From assembly GCF_009192765.1 (NCBI RefSeq), contig NZ_VOHQ01000003.1, positions 496,001 through 560,000 of the forward strand: a stretch of 64,000 nucleotides of DNA, in the 5' to 3' direction. The translations under genes were made by a program, and so were the position numbers. Source of the stretch: Agriterribacter humi (lineage in GTDB: Bacteria; Bacteroidota; Bacteroidia; Chitinophagales; Chitinophagaceae). The notes beneath the pieces are model-generated. The model did not search any database and was not told the DNA's origin. It saw nothing but the letters and a program-made list of their open reading frames with translations. This document shows, piece after piece, positions 50,756 through 60,024 of this stretch. Position 1 is the first letter of the stretch; each line of letters opens with the position of its first letter.

Positions 50756-52321
50756 ATGAACTCACGGACACGAAAATGCCTGTTGATTTTTTTGCTTTTT
50801 CCTTACGTATTGGTAAAAGCACAGCAAGCCCCGGTTTCCAATGCTTCCACCTATCAGCCTCCGGTTTTTAATGATGCTTCAAGAGTTGAAAAAATTAAGG
50901 CGTTGCTTCCGGCTATAGAAAAAATGTATAAGGATTATGCACTGGAAAAGAAATTCCCCGGAATGGCTTTTGGAATTGTGGTGGATGATCAGTTGTTGTA
51001 TGCAGGTAGTGCTGGCTATACGGATCTGGCTAAGAAAATACCCGTTAGTTCAGCTTCGCTGTTCCGGATTGCCTCCATGTCAAAAAGTTTCACGGCAATG
51101 GCCATCCTCCGCCTGCGCGATGAGGGTAAACTCAAATTAGATGATCCTGCAGGTCTGTATATTCCTGTGCTTAATGATATACAGTTGTTGACTACCGATG
51201 CATCATCCATTACTATCCGGGATTTGCTCACGCATTCTGCAGGCTTTCCTGAAGACAATCCCTGGGGCGACAGGCAGTTGGGTATTACGCACGAAGCGTT
51301 TATGGTGATGCTAAAAAAAGGCATATCCTTTTCTAATGCACCCGGCGTTGCTTATGAGTACAGCAATATGGGTTTTGCCATGCTGGGAGAAATCATTGCT
51401 AAAGTATCGGGGCAGCCTTACCAGGAATATATTACCCAAAACATTCTTAGACCATTGGGTATGACACATACTATATGGGAATATACAAAAGCGCCTGCCG
51501 GCCTGCTGGCGTATGGCTACAGGTGGCAGAACAACAACTGGCAGCAAGAGGAATTACTGCACGATGGGGTGTATGGCGCAATGGGCGGTTTGATCACCTC
51601 TATAGAAGATTTTAGCAAATACATGGCTTTCCAGTTGTCGGCATGGCCGGCCAGGAACGATAAGGAAACGGGACCGGTTAAACGAAGTTCAGTTCGCGAA
51701 ATGCAGCAAGCCTGGCGGTTTAATAACTTAGATGATCAGTTTACCTATCCCAATGGACGAACCTGTGCCATGGTAAACAGCTATGGCTACGGTTTACGTA
51801 TCAGCACGGATTGCAAGGGAAGGGCATTTGTGGGGCATACAGGCGGGTTGCCGGGATTTGGAAGCCAGTGGGTGATCCTGCCGGAGTATGGCATAGGCAT
51901 TGTTGTATATGGCAATCTTACCTATGCACGCATGAGCGTGGTAAACTGGGCCGTGCTGGATACATTGATTGCCGGCGCTGAACTTCCCCCCCGTCAGGTG
52001 CCAGTTTCGCCTGTACTGCAACAACGAAAGGATGAACTTGTGAAATTGCTGCCCGACTGGAATGGAGCTGAAGAAAGCAAAATTTTTGCTATTAATTTTT
52101 TCCCCGACCATTCATTGCCTTTTCGGAAAAAGCAGGCATGGGATGTATTTGAGAAAGCAGGAAAGATCATTCGTGTTGCTGAACTGGTTCCTGAAAATCA
52201 ATTGCGCGGTAGCTTTATCATGAAGGGTGAAAAAGCAGATATTGAAATCTATTTTACGCTCACGCCGGAAAACCCCGCGCTGATACAGCAGTTGGATATA
52301 AGGCAGCTGAAGAGAGAGTAG
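50756..52321 (+). CDS. Serine hydrolase, beta-lactamase (class C) family
   Basis: A 521-aa secreted protein from ATG 50756 (ATG 50750 is two codons earlier; a longer open frame to 50624 is not a signal). The signal peptide ends near VKAQQ. Motifs: SMSK (S-x-x-K nucleophile region) in FRIASMSKSFTAMAIL, YSN in YEYSNMGFAML, and HTGGLPGF (the third K/H-T-G box). The C-terminal approximately 110 residues form a further domain (SPVLQQRKDELVKLL). Peptidase, esterase or amide hydrolase activity is possible. Confidence 0.92.
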   Translation: MNSRTRKCLLIFLLFPYVLVKAQQAPVSNASTYQPPVFNDASRVEKIKALLPAIEKMYKDYALEKKFPGMAFGIVVDDQLLYAGSAGYTDLAKKIPVSSASLFRIASMSKSFTAMAILRLRDEGKLKLDDPAGLYIPVLNDIQLLTTDASSITIRDLLTHSAGFPEDNPWGDRQLGITHEAFMVMLKKGISFSNAPGVAYEYSNMGFAMLGEIIAKVSGQPYQEYITQNILRPLGMTHTIWEYTKAPAGLLAYGYRWQNNNWQQEELLHDGVYGAMGGLITSIEDFSKYMAFQLSAWPARNDKETGPVKRSSVREMQQAWRFNNLDDQFTYPNGRTCAMVNSYGYGLRISTDCKGRAFVGHTGGLPGFGSQWVILPEYGIGIVVYGNLTYARMSVVNWAVLDTLIAGAELPPRQVPVSPVLQQRKDELVKLLPDWNGAEESKIFAINFFPDHSLPFRKKQAWDVFEKAGKIIRVAELVPENQLRGSFIMKGEKADIEIYFTLTPENPALIQQLDIRQLKRE

Positions 52322-52403
52322 TAAATATATTATCCTGAAAGTAATATCTTTAGAGGTAATCAACAGCCGGAGAACTGCATTCATCCATCAACTTTTTTTC
52401 ATA

Positions 52404-53159
52404 ATGCCTGGGTTAAATATTACCGATATTAACGGTGTTTTGCTTGAACTGGATAAAATTATTGCACAGTGCGAAAAGGAAGGCAGCAGGCAGGCTTATT
52501 TTGCTGTGCTGTACAGGCAGATGACGGACGCGATCCGAAGTGGCATATCCGGGAACATTTTCGAAAACGCTTCCCGCATGGAAAAGCTGGACGTAATATT
52601 TGCGAAGCGATATATTGATGCCTGGCATTGCTACAGGAATGAAAACCCATGCAGCTTGTCGTGGCAAACAGCTTTTGATGCCTGTGAAAAGAACAACCTT
52701 ACTGTAGTGCAACACCTGGTGCTGGGCATCAATACGCATATTAATCTTGATTTAAGCATTGCAGCCGCCGAAACAGCTCCGGGGCAGGATATTTTTAAGA
52801 TGCGGGCAGATTACGACCGCATCAATGATATTATTGCAAACGCTGCAAATAACCTGCAGATCAGGCTTGAAAAAATATGGTGGCCAATGAAATTGCTTAT
52901 GCGGATTTCCAATAACCGGCATAAAGCCGTGATTAATTTCAGTATTCTAAAAGCAAGGCAAACGGCCTGGGCAAGCGCTGCGGCAATGGCCCTGACAGAG
53001 GGCCCCGCAGAAAAAAATTATATTGCCGGGCTGGATAATACAGTTGTTGCTCTTGCCAATGGAATTATTAATCCCGGCACCTGGGCTGGTTTCGTGCTTA
53101 AAATAGTACACTGGGCAGAGGAAAGGGATGTTCGAAAAATTATCAGCCTTTTAAAATAA
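52404..53159 (+). CDS. DUF5995 family protein
   Basis: A 251-aa soluble alpha-helical protein. GSRQAYFAVLYRQMTDAIRSG, VVQHLVLGINTHINLDLSIA (HxNxD region) and WASAAAMALTEGP correspond to DUF5995, a family of unknown function. A cluster of His and Asp suggests metal binding. It starts 82 bp after the serine hydrolase and converges with the hexosaminidase gene. Confidence 0.88.
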   Translation: MPGLNITDINGVLLELDKIIAQCEKEGSRQAYFAVLYRQMTDAIRSGISGNIFENASRMEKLDVIFAKRYIDAWHCYRNENPCSLSWQTAFDACEKNNLTVVQHLVLGINTHINLDLSIAAAETAPGQDIFKMRADYDRINDIIANAANNLQIRLEKIWWPMKLLMRISNNRHKAVINFSILKARQTAWASAAAMALTEGPAEKNYIAGLDNTVVALANGIINPGTWAGFVLKIVHWAEERDVRKIISLLK

Positions 53160-53192
53160 TTTTCAGCTCGCCATATATCGGATGTTTAATAT

Positions 53193-55805
53193 TCAATTCA
53201 GTTTTTGTCCCTGTGCCCCTTCCTGCACAACCGTTCTGCCGGGTTTACCCGATGCATCAAATGTTTTAAATTTTAAAGTGCCCATTGCCGGGATAGGTCC
53301 ATTATATACGGCCGATTGCAGGGTGGGCTCCGATCCGTTGGTGGTATAATGGATGCTTACGCCTGGCAACGCTACATTGGCTTTCGCCTGCCCGTTTTCA
53401 ATGATCACTCCGGCAGGGGGTACACGATAGGCGTATCCACCGTTAGTATGCGCCAGCCGCGCAAATTCTTTTTGAGCGATGGTATTGGCGAATTGATTCC
53501 ATCCCGTTTCCATACTTTTTATTCTTTGCTCCCGGTTTGACTGCGTTTCCCATTTTCTTTCCGGCGACCATGCGCTTTCTGCAAAGCCTATTAATTTCGG
53601 AAGCATGTAATATTCCAGCATATCCCTTCCCTTTATTGTTTCGCTCCAAAGCTGGGCTTCAACCCCAATGATATTTTTTCTTGCCTCCGGCTTCAAATTT
53701 TGCAATTTAGCAGCAGGTGCATCCCAGTGCAGTTCATTGCCCATGGAACCTTTGAGGGTGGTGTTGAACATATTAAAAGGAGCAAAGGCCCAGGCATTTT
53801 TAGTGTCAATAAATCCGGCCCAGTATAAGCCGGGTTCTTTAGGATCATTGTTATAGGCCAGGTCAAAATAAAAGTTAGATACATTGCAGAGTACCACATT
53901 ATATCCTGCATTGGCCAGTTGATAACCAAGATCGGGATAATCAAAAAGGTTGTTCCATGTATACGGTACTACTTTTTTGTTTGTAAACTCGGGGTTAGGA
54001 ACATATTTTCCCAAAGCATCTTTTATCAGGGCAACTTCTTCCCAGCCATGTACTTCTAAGTTTCTTTTCTCCATTCGTTTTAAAAGTTCACGAAAGAAAT
54101 ACGTTTGCAGGTTTTTGGGATCTTTAATCTCCGGATGTTGGCGCAGCAGTTCCAATGCTTCAGGCGACTGTGTCCATGCGCCTTCGGCCACTTCGTCTCC
54201 ACCGGCATGAAATACATCCATCTTTAAACCCGCTTCTTCATACATCTTTGAAAATTCATCTACCACCTTTTCAAAAAAACGATAGGTTGATTCACGGGCT
54301 ACATTCACTACATTGTCCTTATACATCTGGGCCGACAGGTATACCGATTTATCCGCCGGATCAACGAGGCGGTATTCGTTCGCTTCGGCTTCTTTTCCTT
54401 CCTTCATCAGGCGCTGGTAGCGGGCTTCCATTGATTTAATGGCAGCACGGGCATGACCCGGAAAATTCAGTTCGGGTATAACTTTTATATGCCGTTTTTT
54501 AGCATACTCCAATATTTCAATGAAATCTTTCCGGGTATAAAATCCGCTTCCGTAATGACCTTTGTCGTAAGCAAAGGGCCCCGAACCATATGCCGGATGC
54601 AGTGCCGGGGTATTGATGCCGCTTATATGCGAGCGTTGTGCGCCTACTTCGGTTAATTCAGGCAGGCCGGGAATTTCAACCCGCCAGCCTTCGTCTTCAG
54701 AAGTATACAGCAGAAAGTGATTCAATTTATATTGCGCCATCACATCCAGCACCCTGAAGATGGTTTCTTTTTCCTGGAAGTTGCGGCTTACATCAAGGTG
54801 TACGCTGCGGAAACCAAATCGCGGAGCATCGTCAATGGTTACGAACGGAACTGCAGCCTGTTCATTTTTATTGAGATAAACAGCAGAAGGTATAAGTGCC
54901 AGCAAGCTCTGAACACCATAAAATACACCTGCCGCATCGGCGCCTGTAATGACGATGCCATTTTCGCTTATACTTAAGCGGTAGGCCTCCGGCTTTTTCT
55001 CTTTAACGGCTGACGGGTCAACCGATAAATAAATGCTTTTATAGTCTCCGGATCCTTCACTCACGGCAAAACCCTTACCGGTAATTTCTTTCAGCCGGGC
55101 CGATAATATATCGGCTTCGTTTTTGAGCGAAGAAGCGTAATGAATGGCTTTGTCTGCCAGCGTAAAACCGCCTTTGCCTTGTGAAAAATGTGCAGGGGTG
55201 GGAATAATAGGCAAAAGCTGATCTGGCTTCAGCACCGATAAGCCGGCGTTCTCCTGGTAGGTTTTGGCTGCAGATGCCGGCGCTTCCTGGTCGGCTGCGC
55301 CACGCAATAATTGTTCTTTTCTTGTAAACGGAATAAGGGTATAATCCTCTATTTTGGCGATGCGTTCTTCTTTACCACCTCCATCATAAAAAACAATATA
55401 AATGCCCAGCGGACCATCCGATTCTTTTATAACGGCGCCGGTTGCTTTATAATCAATAGTAACGGAATCGCCGGCAGCCAGTGAAAAACCAGCATTGGGG
55501 GATAATTTATACCAATCGCCATTGATGTGCTCAAGCTTTGCCGGTTGGGGCTGGTCGGGTTGAAGTACGGGACTGGGAGCAATAGAAAAGAAAACTGCCC
55601 AGTTTTTATCGGTAAGCTGCTGCTCTTTTTTGTTAACCAGGCTTATCCTTGCGGTATAACCAGAATCGGTGAAATTATTCACCAGTTCCCATTTCATGCC
55701 AATGGAAGCAATATCATTGGTTTGTATTTTCGGCTCCTGTTGATTGCAGGATATAAAAGTGGCAAATGCTGTAAGCAGTAAAAAAAACGGTTTCAAATAT
55801 TTCAT
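53193..55805 (-). CDS. GH20 beta-N-acetylhexosaminidase
   Basis: An 870-aa lipoprotein (lipobox FISCNQ) placing it on the cell surface or in the periplasm. An N-terminal carbohydrate-binding CHB_HEX-type domain precedes a GH20b domain (residues about 200-330) and a TIM barrel with RFGFRSVHLDVSRNFQ and the catalytic FHAGGDEVAEGAW (Asp-Glu pair). The C-terminal CHB_HEX_C domain ends the protein. It releases terminal GlcNAc or GalNAc from chitin, peptidoglycan or glycoproteins. No other glycan genes lie next to it. Confidence 0.94.
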   Translation of the reverse strand: MKYLKPFFLLLTAFATFISCNQQEPKIQTNDIASIGMKWELVNNFTDSGYTARISLVNKKEQQLTDKNWAVFFSIAPSPVLQPDQPQPAKLEHINGDWYKLSPNAGFSLAAGDSVTIDYKATGAVIKESDGPLGIYIVFYDGGGKEERIAKIEDYTLIPFTRKEQLLRGAADQEAPASAAKTYQENAGLSVLKPDQLLPIIPTPAHFSQGKGGFTLADKAIHYASSLKNEADILSARLKEITGKGFAVSEGSGDYKSIYLSVDPSAVKEKKPEAYRLSISENGIVITGADAAGVFYGVQSLLALIPSAVYLNKNEQAAVPFVTIDDAPRFGFRSVHLDVSRNFQEKETIFRVLDVMAQYKLNHFLLYTSEDEGWRVEIPGLPELTEVGAQRSHISGINTPALHPAYGSGPFAYDKGHYGSGFYTRKDFIEILEYAKKRHIKVIPELNFPGHARAAIKSMEARYQRLMKEGKEAEANEYRLVDPADKSVYLSAQMYKDNVVNVARESTYRFFEKVVDEFSKMYEEAGLKMDVFHAGGDEVAEGAWTQSPEALELLRQHPEIKDPKNLQTYFFRELLKRMEKRNLEVHGWEEVALIKDALGKYVPNPEFTNKKVVPYTWNNLFDYPDLGYQLANAGYNVVLCNVSNFYFDLAYNNDPKEPGLYWAGFIDTKNAWAFAPFNMFNTTLKGSMGNELHWDAPAAKLQNLKPEARKNIIGVEAQLWSETIKGRDMLEYYMLPKLIGFAESAWSPERKWETQSNREQRIKSMETGWNQFANTIAQKEFARLAHTNGGYAYRVPPAGVIIENGQAKANVALPGVSIHYTTNGSEPTLQSAVYNGPIPAMGTLKFKTFDASGKPGRTVVQEGAQGQKLN

Positions 55806-56060
55806 GCTACAAATGAATTGGAAGATAAAGATATATGCGAAGGAGATACTTAAGCCAAAACTATACTATGAAAAAAGACGATTTATGGGCAATATGGGGC
55901 CGCATGAAAGCCCCCTGCGTAGGTAGTCCGGTTTAATTAAGACTTGCTTTACCCTGTGAAACCGCGCTACAGGCGATGAAAGGAGGAAAACGTTGTCCGC
56001 GGACTGCTGCTGATTAGCAATTAAAAAAAATAATACCTTGTACATCTGCCAGCATAGCTG

Positions 56061-56604
56061 TCACTTTTTTGAATCTAAAAGAATATAAGAGAACTTAAAT
56101 CAATAGCGGGATAAATTGTCCCAACACTATAATCAATGTTCTGCGCACAACCTGACCCGATATGAAAATTTAATGTCCAATACCTGCTTATTGCCCTTTG
56201 AATGCCCCAATGGAGGTCTGCCAAAAAATGCAATTGCTGATTAAATCTGATTTTCTGGGGTTCCGGGCTACCAAAATAGTTCCCCGAATTAAAACGCGCT
56301 TCTTTCCCTTTGTCAATCCTTGACTGCCTTTTATGAAAATATTTCGGAGTCAATGAAAAATAAAAGCAGGGTTTAAATAATTTAGTTCAACTGTCCATCC
56401 GTCAATGTAATACCCCCCGCCAACACCAGCGTTTATCTCTGAGGTCATTTTCTTGGATAGCCTTGGTTCATAAGTTAGTCCTATTCCTTGCCCCCCGAGG
56501 TCAAGTTTTATCAAACTTGAAAGCTTAATGTCCGATGCTGAAGTTTGTGCAAACGCAGAAAGTATATAACCAGAATATAAGATCAGGAAAGCTATTGATT
56601 TCAT
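56061..56604 (-). pseudogene. Frameshifted outer-membrane beta-barrel gene
   Basis: A secreted start (MKSIAFLILYSGYILSAFAQ) leads to AGVGGGYYIDGWTVELNYLNPAF, where the frame stops. Reading on from the T-run at 56362-56365 in the other frame gives FYFSLTPKYFHKRQ and then HWGIQRAISRYWTLNFHIGSG, so one base is missing from a homopolymer. A second missing base near 56097-56099 would change DLSSLIFF to DFKFSYIL. The restored product is about 176-180 aa and porin-like. It may be a pseudogene or sequencing errors. Confidence 0.65.
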
Positions 56605-56666
56605 TATGCTGTTTTTGCGTATCTGTTTGTAATTGCCCTAACCCGGTAGTTAACGAATAGCCCGAA

Positions 56667-57137
56667 CTACTTAATGAATTTATCGGCAAACCCCCGGAAA
56701 GCGGCAAAATCACCATTGATCTTATTTTTCTTTTTGGCATTAAAGCCAATACTGCTTCCGGCAATCAATCCCGTCGGAAAACTTACAACTGCCACATATG
56801 CACCACCCTCTCCAAAGAGGACCGGGGCAATACCTATGCCTGCGCCAATCCCCATTCCCTTAAGAAAGCCTAATTTACTTCTGGTTTTAATAATGGTTAT
56901 ATTTTTATAATGGATGCCTGCCAGTGGAGGCGCTTCCTGTTTTTTATACGCCTTTTTGCTCCCCTGGTATAGTAAAAGGGCACTGTCGGTACGGCCAGCC
57001 AATATCCCCTTTTGCATCTTACCGCCTGTTGTATACACCCATACCCACTGAGGTTTTTGATTTCTTATCGTATCAGTTTGAGCCGAAATGGTTAAGGAAT
57101 AAACTCCAAGCAATAGTACAATGAGAAGTTGTTTCAT
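56667..57137 (-). CDS. Secreted protein with glycine-rich hydrophobic segment
   Basis: A 156-aa protein with signal peptide (LIVLLLGVYSLTISAQ). The middle, GKMQKGILAGRTDSALLLYQ, is followed by a glycine-zipper-like segment GFLKGMGIGAGIGIAPVLFG and a basic tail. No family recognised. It lies between the broken barrel gene and another small membrane protein gene, all on the minus strand. Confidence 0.6.
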   Translation of the reverse strand: MKQLLIVLLLGVYSLTISAQTDTIRNQKPQWVWVYTTGGKMQKGILAGRTDSALLLYQGSKKAYKKQEAPPLAGIHYKNITIIKTRSKLGFLKGMGIGAGIGIAPVLFGEGGAYVAVVSFPTGLIAGSSIGFNAKKKNKINGDFAAFRGFADKFIK

Positions 57138-57175
57138 AACTGAATTTTTAAGGAGTACATCACATCAGCCAGTTT

Positions 57176-57622
57176 TCAAAAATTAATGACCACCCCTGCA
57201 GACATCTGACCTTTTATTTCTTTACCCGCATGCGGTAAATCCGGCTTTTGATATCTCAAATACAATTTTGCTTTTCGTTTGTTCTTCCCCGAAACAATAT
57301 ACAAAGGAACACTTGCTGCTATCAAAGCCAGTCCGCCATACCCCAATATGGCAGGAAGACTTCCATAATCTTTACCCTGGTAACCTGGTTCAAATAGATG
57401 GCCAAGTCCGGCTAATGTTAACCCCATACCAATACCCGCCGCTACTACACCGGCACTGCTTAAAATTACGCCTGTTACTAACGCTGTCTTTGCTTTCTTT
57501 TTATACATAAGGCCAGCGGCGGAAGAATCTGCTAAAGGCAAAGTATCTGTTCTGTTAACCCCCGAAACATCCGTAGCCAGCAGGAAGAAAAGTGTTATGA
57601 AAATGAATAACTTTTTAGTCAT
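57176..57622 (-). CDS. Small membrane protein of unknown function
   Basis: A 148-aa protein with a signal-like N-terminus (LFIFITLFFLLATDVSG) and two further hydrophobic segments (AKTALVTGVILSSAGVVAAG; LPAILGYGGLALIAASVPLY), then a basic loop and a beta-rich end. No family recognised. It is the second of two similar small minus-strand genes here, 38 bp apart. Confidence 0.6.
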   Translation of the reverse strand: MTKKLFIFITLFFLLATDVSGVNRTDTLPLADSSAAGLMYKKKAKTALVTGVILSSAGVVAAGIGMGLTLAGLGHLFEPGYQGKDYGSLPAILGYGGLALIAASVPLYIVSGKNKRKAKLYLRYQKPDLPHAGKEIKGQMSAGVVINF

Positions 57623-57685
57623 TTTAAATTTTTAAGAGTTATTGATTATCATTATTGTCCGACAAATAGGAATAAGCGTTTAAAA

Positions 57686-59350
57686 TTATCTTATCAGCAC
57701 AAGCTTTTGCTGTTGTATCTTTTCCTGCATTTGCAGACGCACGATATATGTTCCTGCGGAAAGGTTTGCAGTACTTATTTCCACTTGCCGCAATATGTTT
57801 TTTTCAGCGTATCCTTTAAAAATTGATAAAACATATTTCCCGGTAATATCGTACAGCGCAGCGCTAACCTGACCTGATTTTGGCGGACTGAATGATAGCG
57901 TGGCACGGTTGGATGCAGGATTTGGAAATATTTTTATTCCTGCATTGCCTGATAGCCTTTCCATTGGTTCCATTTTTGATTTATATACCGGGCATACTGC
58001 CGGCTTTTCGCATCCGCCAAGCCACGCGCCTTTATTAATATGAACTGCTGCTGCTTTGCGGTCTACACATAGATCGTGACCTTTAAAACAAACTACTATC
58101 TTATCTTCCTTTCTGTTCTTATTACCGCAGGTAAATCCAGGCAATGATTCATATAGTGCTTTGGCAACATCATAAAGATTAGCTCCGTAGTAATTGGTGA
58201 GGATAGCTATTGTCATTTTTTTATCCGGTTGGTAAAACATTACCGAGCGATAGCCGGGTGCCCGGCCGTCATGACCTATAAAAATATCCGTTGCACTGAT
58301 CCTGGTAGTTCTGAAGATACCGTAACCCAAAAAATCACCGTCATCATCGGGTACCTGTGAAATAGAGTTTATCATCGTATGAAGGGTTGAATAGTTCGTT
58401 GCTCTTGCTCCAAACAAAGCATTGCCCCATCTGGCCATGTCTTTCGCGTCGGTAACAATAGCTCCCCCTGTAAAAGCAAGGGATACTATACCAGTAAATG
58501 GAAATGCCGAAACATTGGTGTAAGCATCCGGAAAAGTGGGTTGGCCGGTTAGTTGAAAGATGGGATTGAACGGGCTGAGGTTATCGTGAGGAGAAGCCAG
58601 TATGGCCCCATTCCACAAAGGTTCTCTTTCGCCAAAAAACATGGAATTCAGATGAAGCGGCCCAAAGAATTTTTTTCGAAAGTGCTGTTCAACTGGTATT
58701 CCCGTTGCAGCTTCAATAATAGCCCCGAGGGTGATATAGTTGGTACTGGAGTAGCGGCGTTCAGTACCGGGTGCATTAACCTGGTGAACAAAGCTGAGCA
58801 TTTCAAAAGGAGTCCATACATGTGTGGGCTGAAAAGCCACAGCTATCTGCAACTGAAGTTCATCTGTATAATTTGAATAGCCGCTTTCGTGGGCAAGCAA
58901 CTGGCGTATGGTTACATTTTCGTTCAGTTCGGGATTGATGAGGTTCAGAGGCAGGAACCGGCTCACCGGGTCTTCCAGGCTGAATGCTCCTTTTTTTGCC
59001 AGTTCGAGTACCAGTGCCGAAGTGAAAATTTTGGTTACGCTGTACATCCTGGAAAGCGTATTGGTAGTAAATGGAGTACCACCGGTTAAAAGGTTGTTTT
59101 GACCATCTACATTACGGGCGGCATACCCGGTAGCTCCATTCCAGGAAGCAAGTCCATCCACATCAATGGCAACAGACAGGCCACCTATATAAGGATTGGC
59201 GGGATTGTTTTGGAAACTATCAATAATAAATTGGAGACGGGCTTTAGCATGGGGAGAAAAACCCTGGGCTATTGCCGAATACCCGGTTAATACCGGCAAA
59301 ATAAGTGCCAGCCAAATTCGGGCGATTAAGCCGGAAGTAAAAGTTTTCAT
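57686..59350 (-). CDS. T9SS-secreted serine hydrolase (beta-lactamase family)
   Basis: A 554-aa protein with signal peptide and the class C fold: SVTK (nucleophile region) in RMYSVTKIFTSAL, YSSTNYITLG and HDGRAPGYRSVMFY. The last approximately 80 residues are a type A T9SS sorting domain (KIFPNPASNRATLSF; SAGTYIVRLQ), so it is exported through the gliding-associated type IX system. A Cys-rich linker (CGNKNRKEDKIVVCFKGHDLC) joins the parts. Substrate not known. Confidence 0.92.
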   Translation of the reverse strand: MKTFTSGLIARIWLALILPVLTGYSAIAQGFSPHAKARLQFIIDSFQNNPANPYIGGLSVAIDVDGLASWNGATGYAARNVDGQNNLLTGGTPFTTNTLSRMYSVTKIFTSALVLELAKKGAFSLEDPVSRFLPLNLINPELNENVTIRQLLAHESGYSNYTDELQLQIAVAFQPTHVWTPFEMLSFVHQVNAPGTERRYSSTNYITLGAIIEAATGIPVEQHFRKKFFGPLHLNSMFFGEREPLWNGAILASPHDNLSPFNPIFQLTGQPTFPDAYTNVSAFPFTGIVSLAFTGGAIVTDAKDMARWGNALFGARATNYSTLHTMINSISQVPDDDGDFLGYGIFRTTRISATDIFIGHDGRAPGYRSVMFYQPDKKMTIAILTNYYGANLYDVAKALYESLPGFTCGNKNRKEDKIVVCFKGHDLCVDRKAAAVHINKGAWLGGCEKPAVCPVYKSKMEPMERLSGNAGIKIFPNPASNRATLSFSPPKSGQVSAALYDITGKYVLSIFKGYAEKNILRQVEISTANLSAGTYIVRLQMQEKIQQQKLVLIR

Positions 59351-60024
59351 GACTTAATGATTTTGATAAAGGAGTGGAATCTCAGTCTTTATACAAATTA
59401 GTTTCCCCAATGCCCATTAGCAATAGAAAGTTTGCGGACTAAGGCTTTGAGTTAACAATTTTATTGTTTAACTTGATAAGTGGAAATAGTGAAAATGAAA
59501 ATCCTTCTTAATCCGATTGTTTATCAATTATATAAATCTGCAAACCCTTAAGAGCTAACTGTTAACACTATGTTTTTTGAACGAGCATATGCGCCTGGCT
59601 AATGAAAGATTAATTTAAATATTATTTGCTTGCTGGTTCGAACTGGCAAATATTAGGACATATTTATAATTTGCTGCTAATATTTTTAATATCTAAATAT
59701 AAAGCCAGAGGCAAATCCTGCCTATATCTTCATATTCTATGGATGACGCATATTTTCAATCGGCACCTGGAAAAATTATAGAGGCCGACTGAAATATAAA
59801 ATATTCAGTTTGGTGAAAGAAGCATACAACTTGCCTGTTATAACGGGGATGGGGTTCACTAAAACTTTCCAGAAAAATTCGACAAGGGACCAACTATTGC
59901 ATTTCCCTTTTCTTACCAAGAGATTTAAAAGGACTATCACCAAAGTTAAGGTAGGTTAATAGTTGAATCTAACGTCACGATAGTGCTTAAGCGGTTTTTT
60001 AGGAATTATTAATACAGTAACTCC
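59351..60024. other. 674-bp AT-rich intergenic region
   Basis: No convincing gene. It separates the divergent T9SS hydrolase and the LytS-type kinase and must hold both promoters. The only clear structure is a 20-bp near-palindrome at 59630-59649. Confidence 0.6.
59630..59649. promoter_or_regulatory. 20-bp near-perfect palindrome
   Basis: TTGCTGGTTCGAACTGGCAA is symmetric at eight of ten base pairs, the other two being G-T wobble positions; the centre GTTCGAAC is perfect. It resembles a dimeric operator, about 375 bp from the kinase start and 280 bp from the hydrolase start. Confidence 0.35.

Noticed and set aside
56525-56764. Minus-strand open frame across the barrel gene start
   Set aside because: It overlaps two better supported frames and lacks any family signal.
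59631-59649. GGTTCGAAC resembling a tRNA T-loop
   Set aside because: No acceptor or anticodon stems fit around it; the symmetry of the element is better explained as a palindrome.
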